A stretch of DNA of 30,874 nt from NCBI GenBank assembly GCA_035649575.1, contig DASRJH010000239.1:1-30874 (forward strand), read 5' to 3'. Below the pieces are notes generated by a model that was not told where the DNA came from, ran no database searches, and was given only the letters and a program-made list of their open reading frames with translations. The position numbers were made by a program, and so were the translations under genes. The stretch comes from DASVAL01 sp035649575 (GTDB taxonomy: Bacteria > Planctomycetota > UBA1135 > UBA2386). Shown here piece after piece: positions 30,831-30,874 of this stretch; positions within the stretch are counted from its first letter, which is position 1, and each line of letters starts with the position of its first letter.

Positions 30831-30874
30831 TCAATCTGGACTGGAGGCGGGAAAGTGGTTCCCCGAGATGCGAC

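Noticed and set aside
30831..30874. Possible start of another feature after the last kinase
   Set aside because: Only 44 bp remain, with no start codon in a recognisable context and no clear hairpin.

Overview
The window is GC-rich (clearly above 60%) and densely coded: no gene-free stretch exceeds about 170 bp, and no tRNA, rRNA, CRISPR array or insertion sequence is visible. The gene families point to a member of the Planctomycetota. These are a planctomycete-type cytochrome/DUF1549/DUF1553 protein paired with a Tat-exported DUF1501 protein, two ECF-sigma/serine-threonine kinase pairs (one with a WD40 sensor), a bacterial alpha-2-macroglobulin, and several large exported proteins of unknown function. 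Genes mostly lack Shine-Dalgarno sequences, and many have a TAnnnT -10-like element only 7-17 nt before the start codon. I cannot name the genus.

Layout. 1-2220 is the C-terminal part of an alpha-2-macroglobulin (start outside the window). It converges on a polytopic membrane protein (2231-3505, minus). Then on the plus strand come a YhhQ-type queuosine-precursor transporter (3615-4400), a sulfate-binding-type lipoprotein without a visible permease (4466-5539), an exported HEXXH metallopeptidase-like protein (5609-7243) and the DUF1549/DUF1553 plus DUF1501 operon (7409-13424). A minus-strand MmcQ/YjbR gene (13447-13851) and a plus-strand methyltransferase (13994-14611) are divergent.

The minus-strand block 22448-14618 reads as one likely operon: ECF sigma factor, WD40 kinase (1-nt overlap), exported propeller-like protein, exported thioredoxin-like/helical-repeat protein. 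Divergent from it are two further exported proteins (22617-23825 and 23896-25341). All three proteins of unknown function in this area (16158-18023, 22617, 23896) seem to share a C-terminal beta-rich tail module.

The right end has minus-strand genes for a DinB-cupin fusion (25359-26222), a GNAT acetyltransferase (26287-26904) and two abutting, apparently paralogous membrane proteins (26962-28299). Across a palindrome- and repeat-bearing divergent promoter region lies a second ECF-sigma/kinase pair (28431-30830). The last 44 bp hold nothing I recognise.

The most interesting points are a consistent near-leaderless promoter architecture that re-decides several starts, hairpins at all four convergent gene junctions with the minus-strand stop codon in the loop, the two sigma-kinase modules beside exported proteins with a shared tail, and the 11-bp-phased repeats plus palindrome at 28306-28354.
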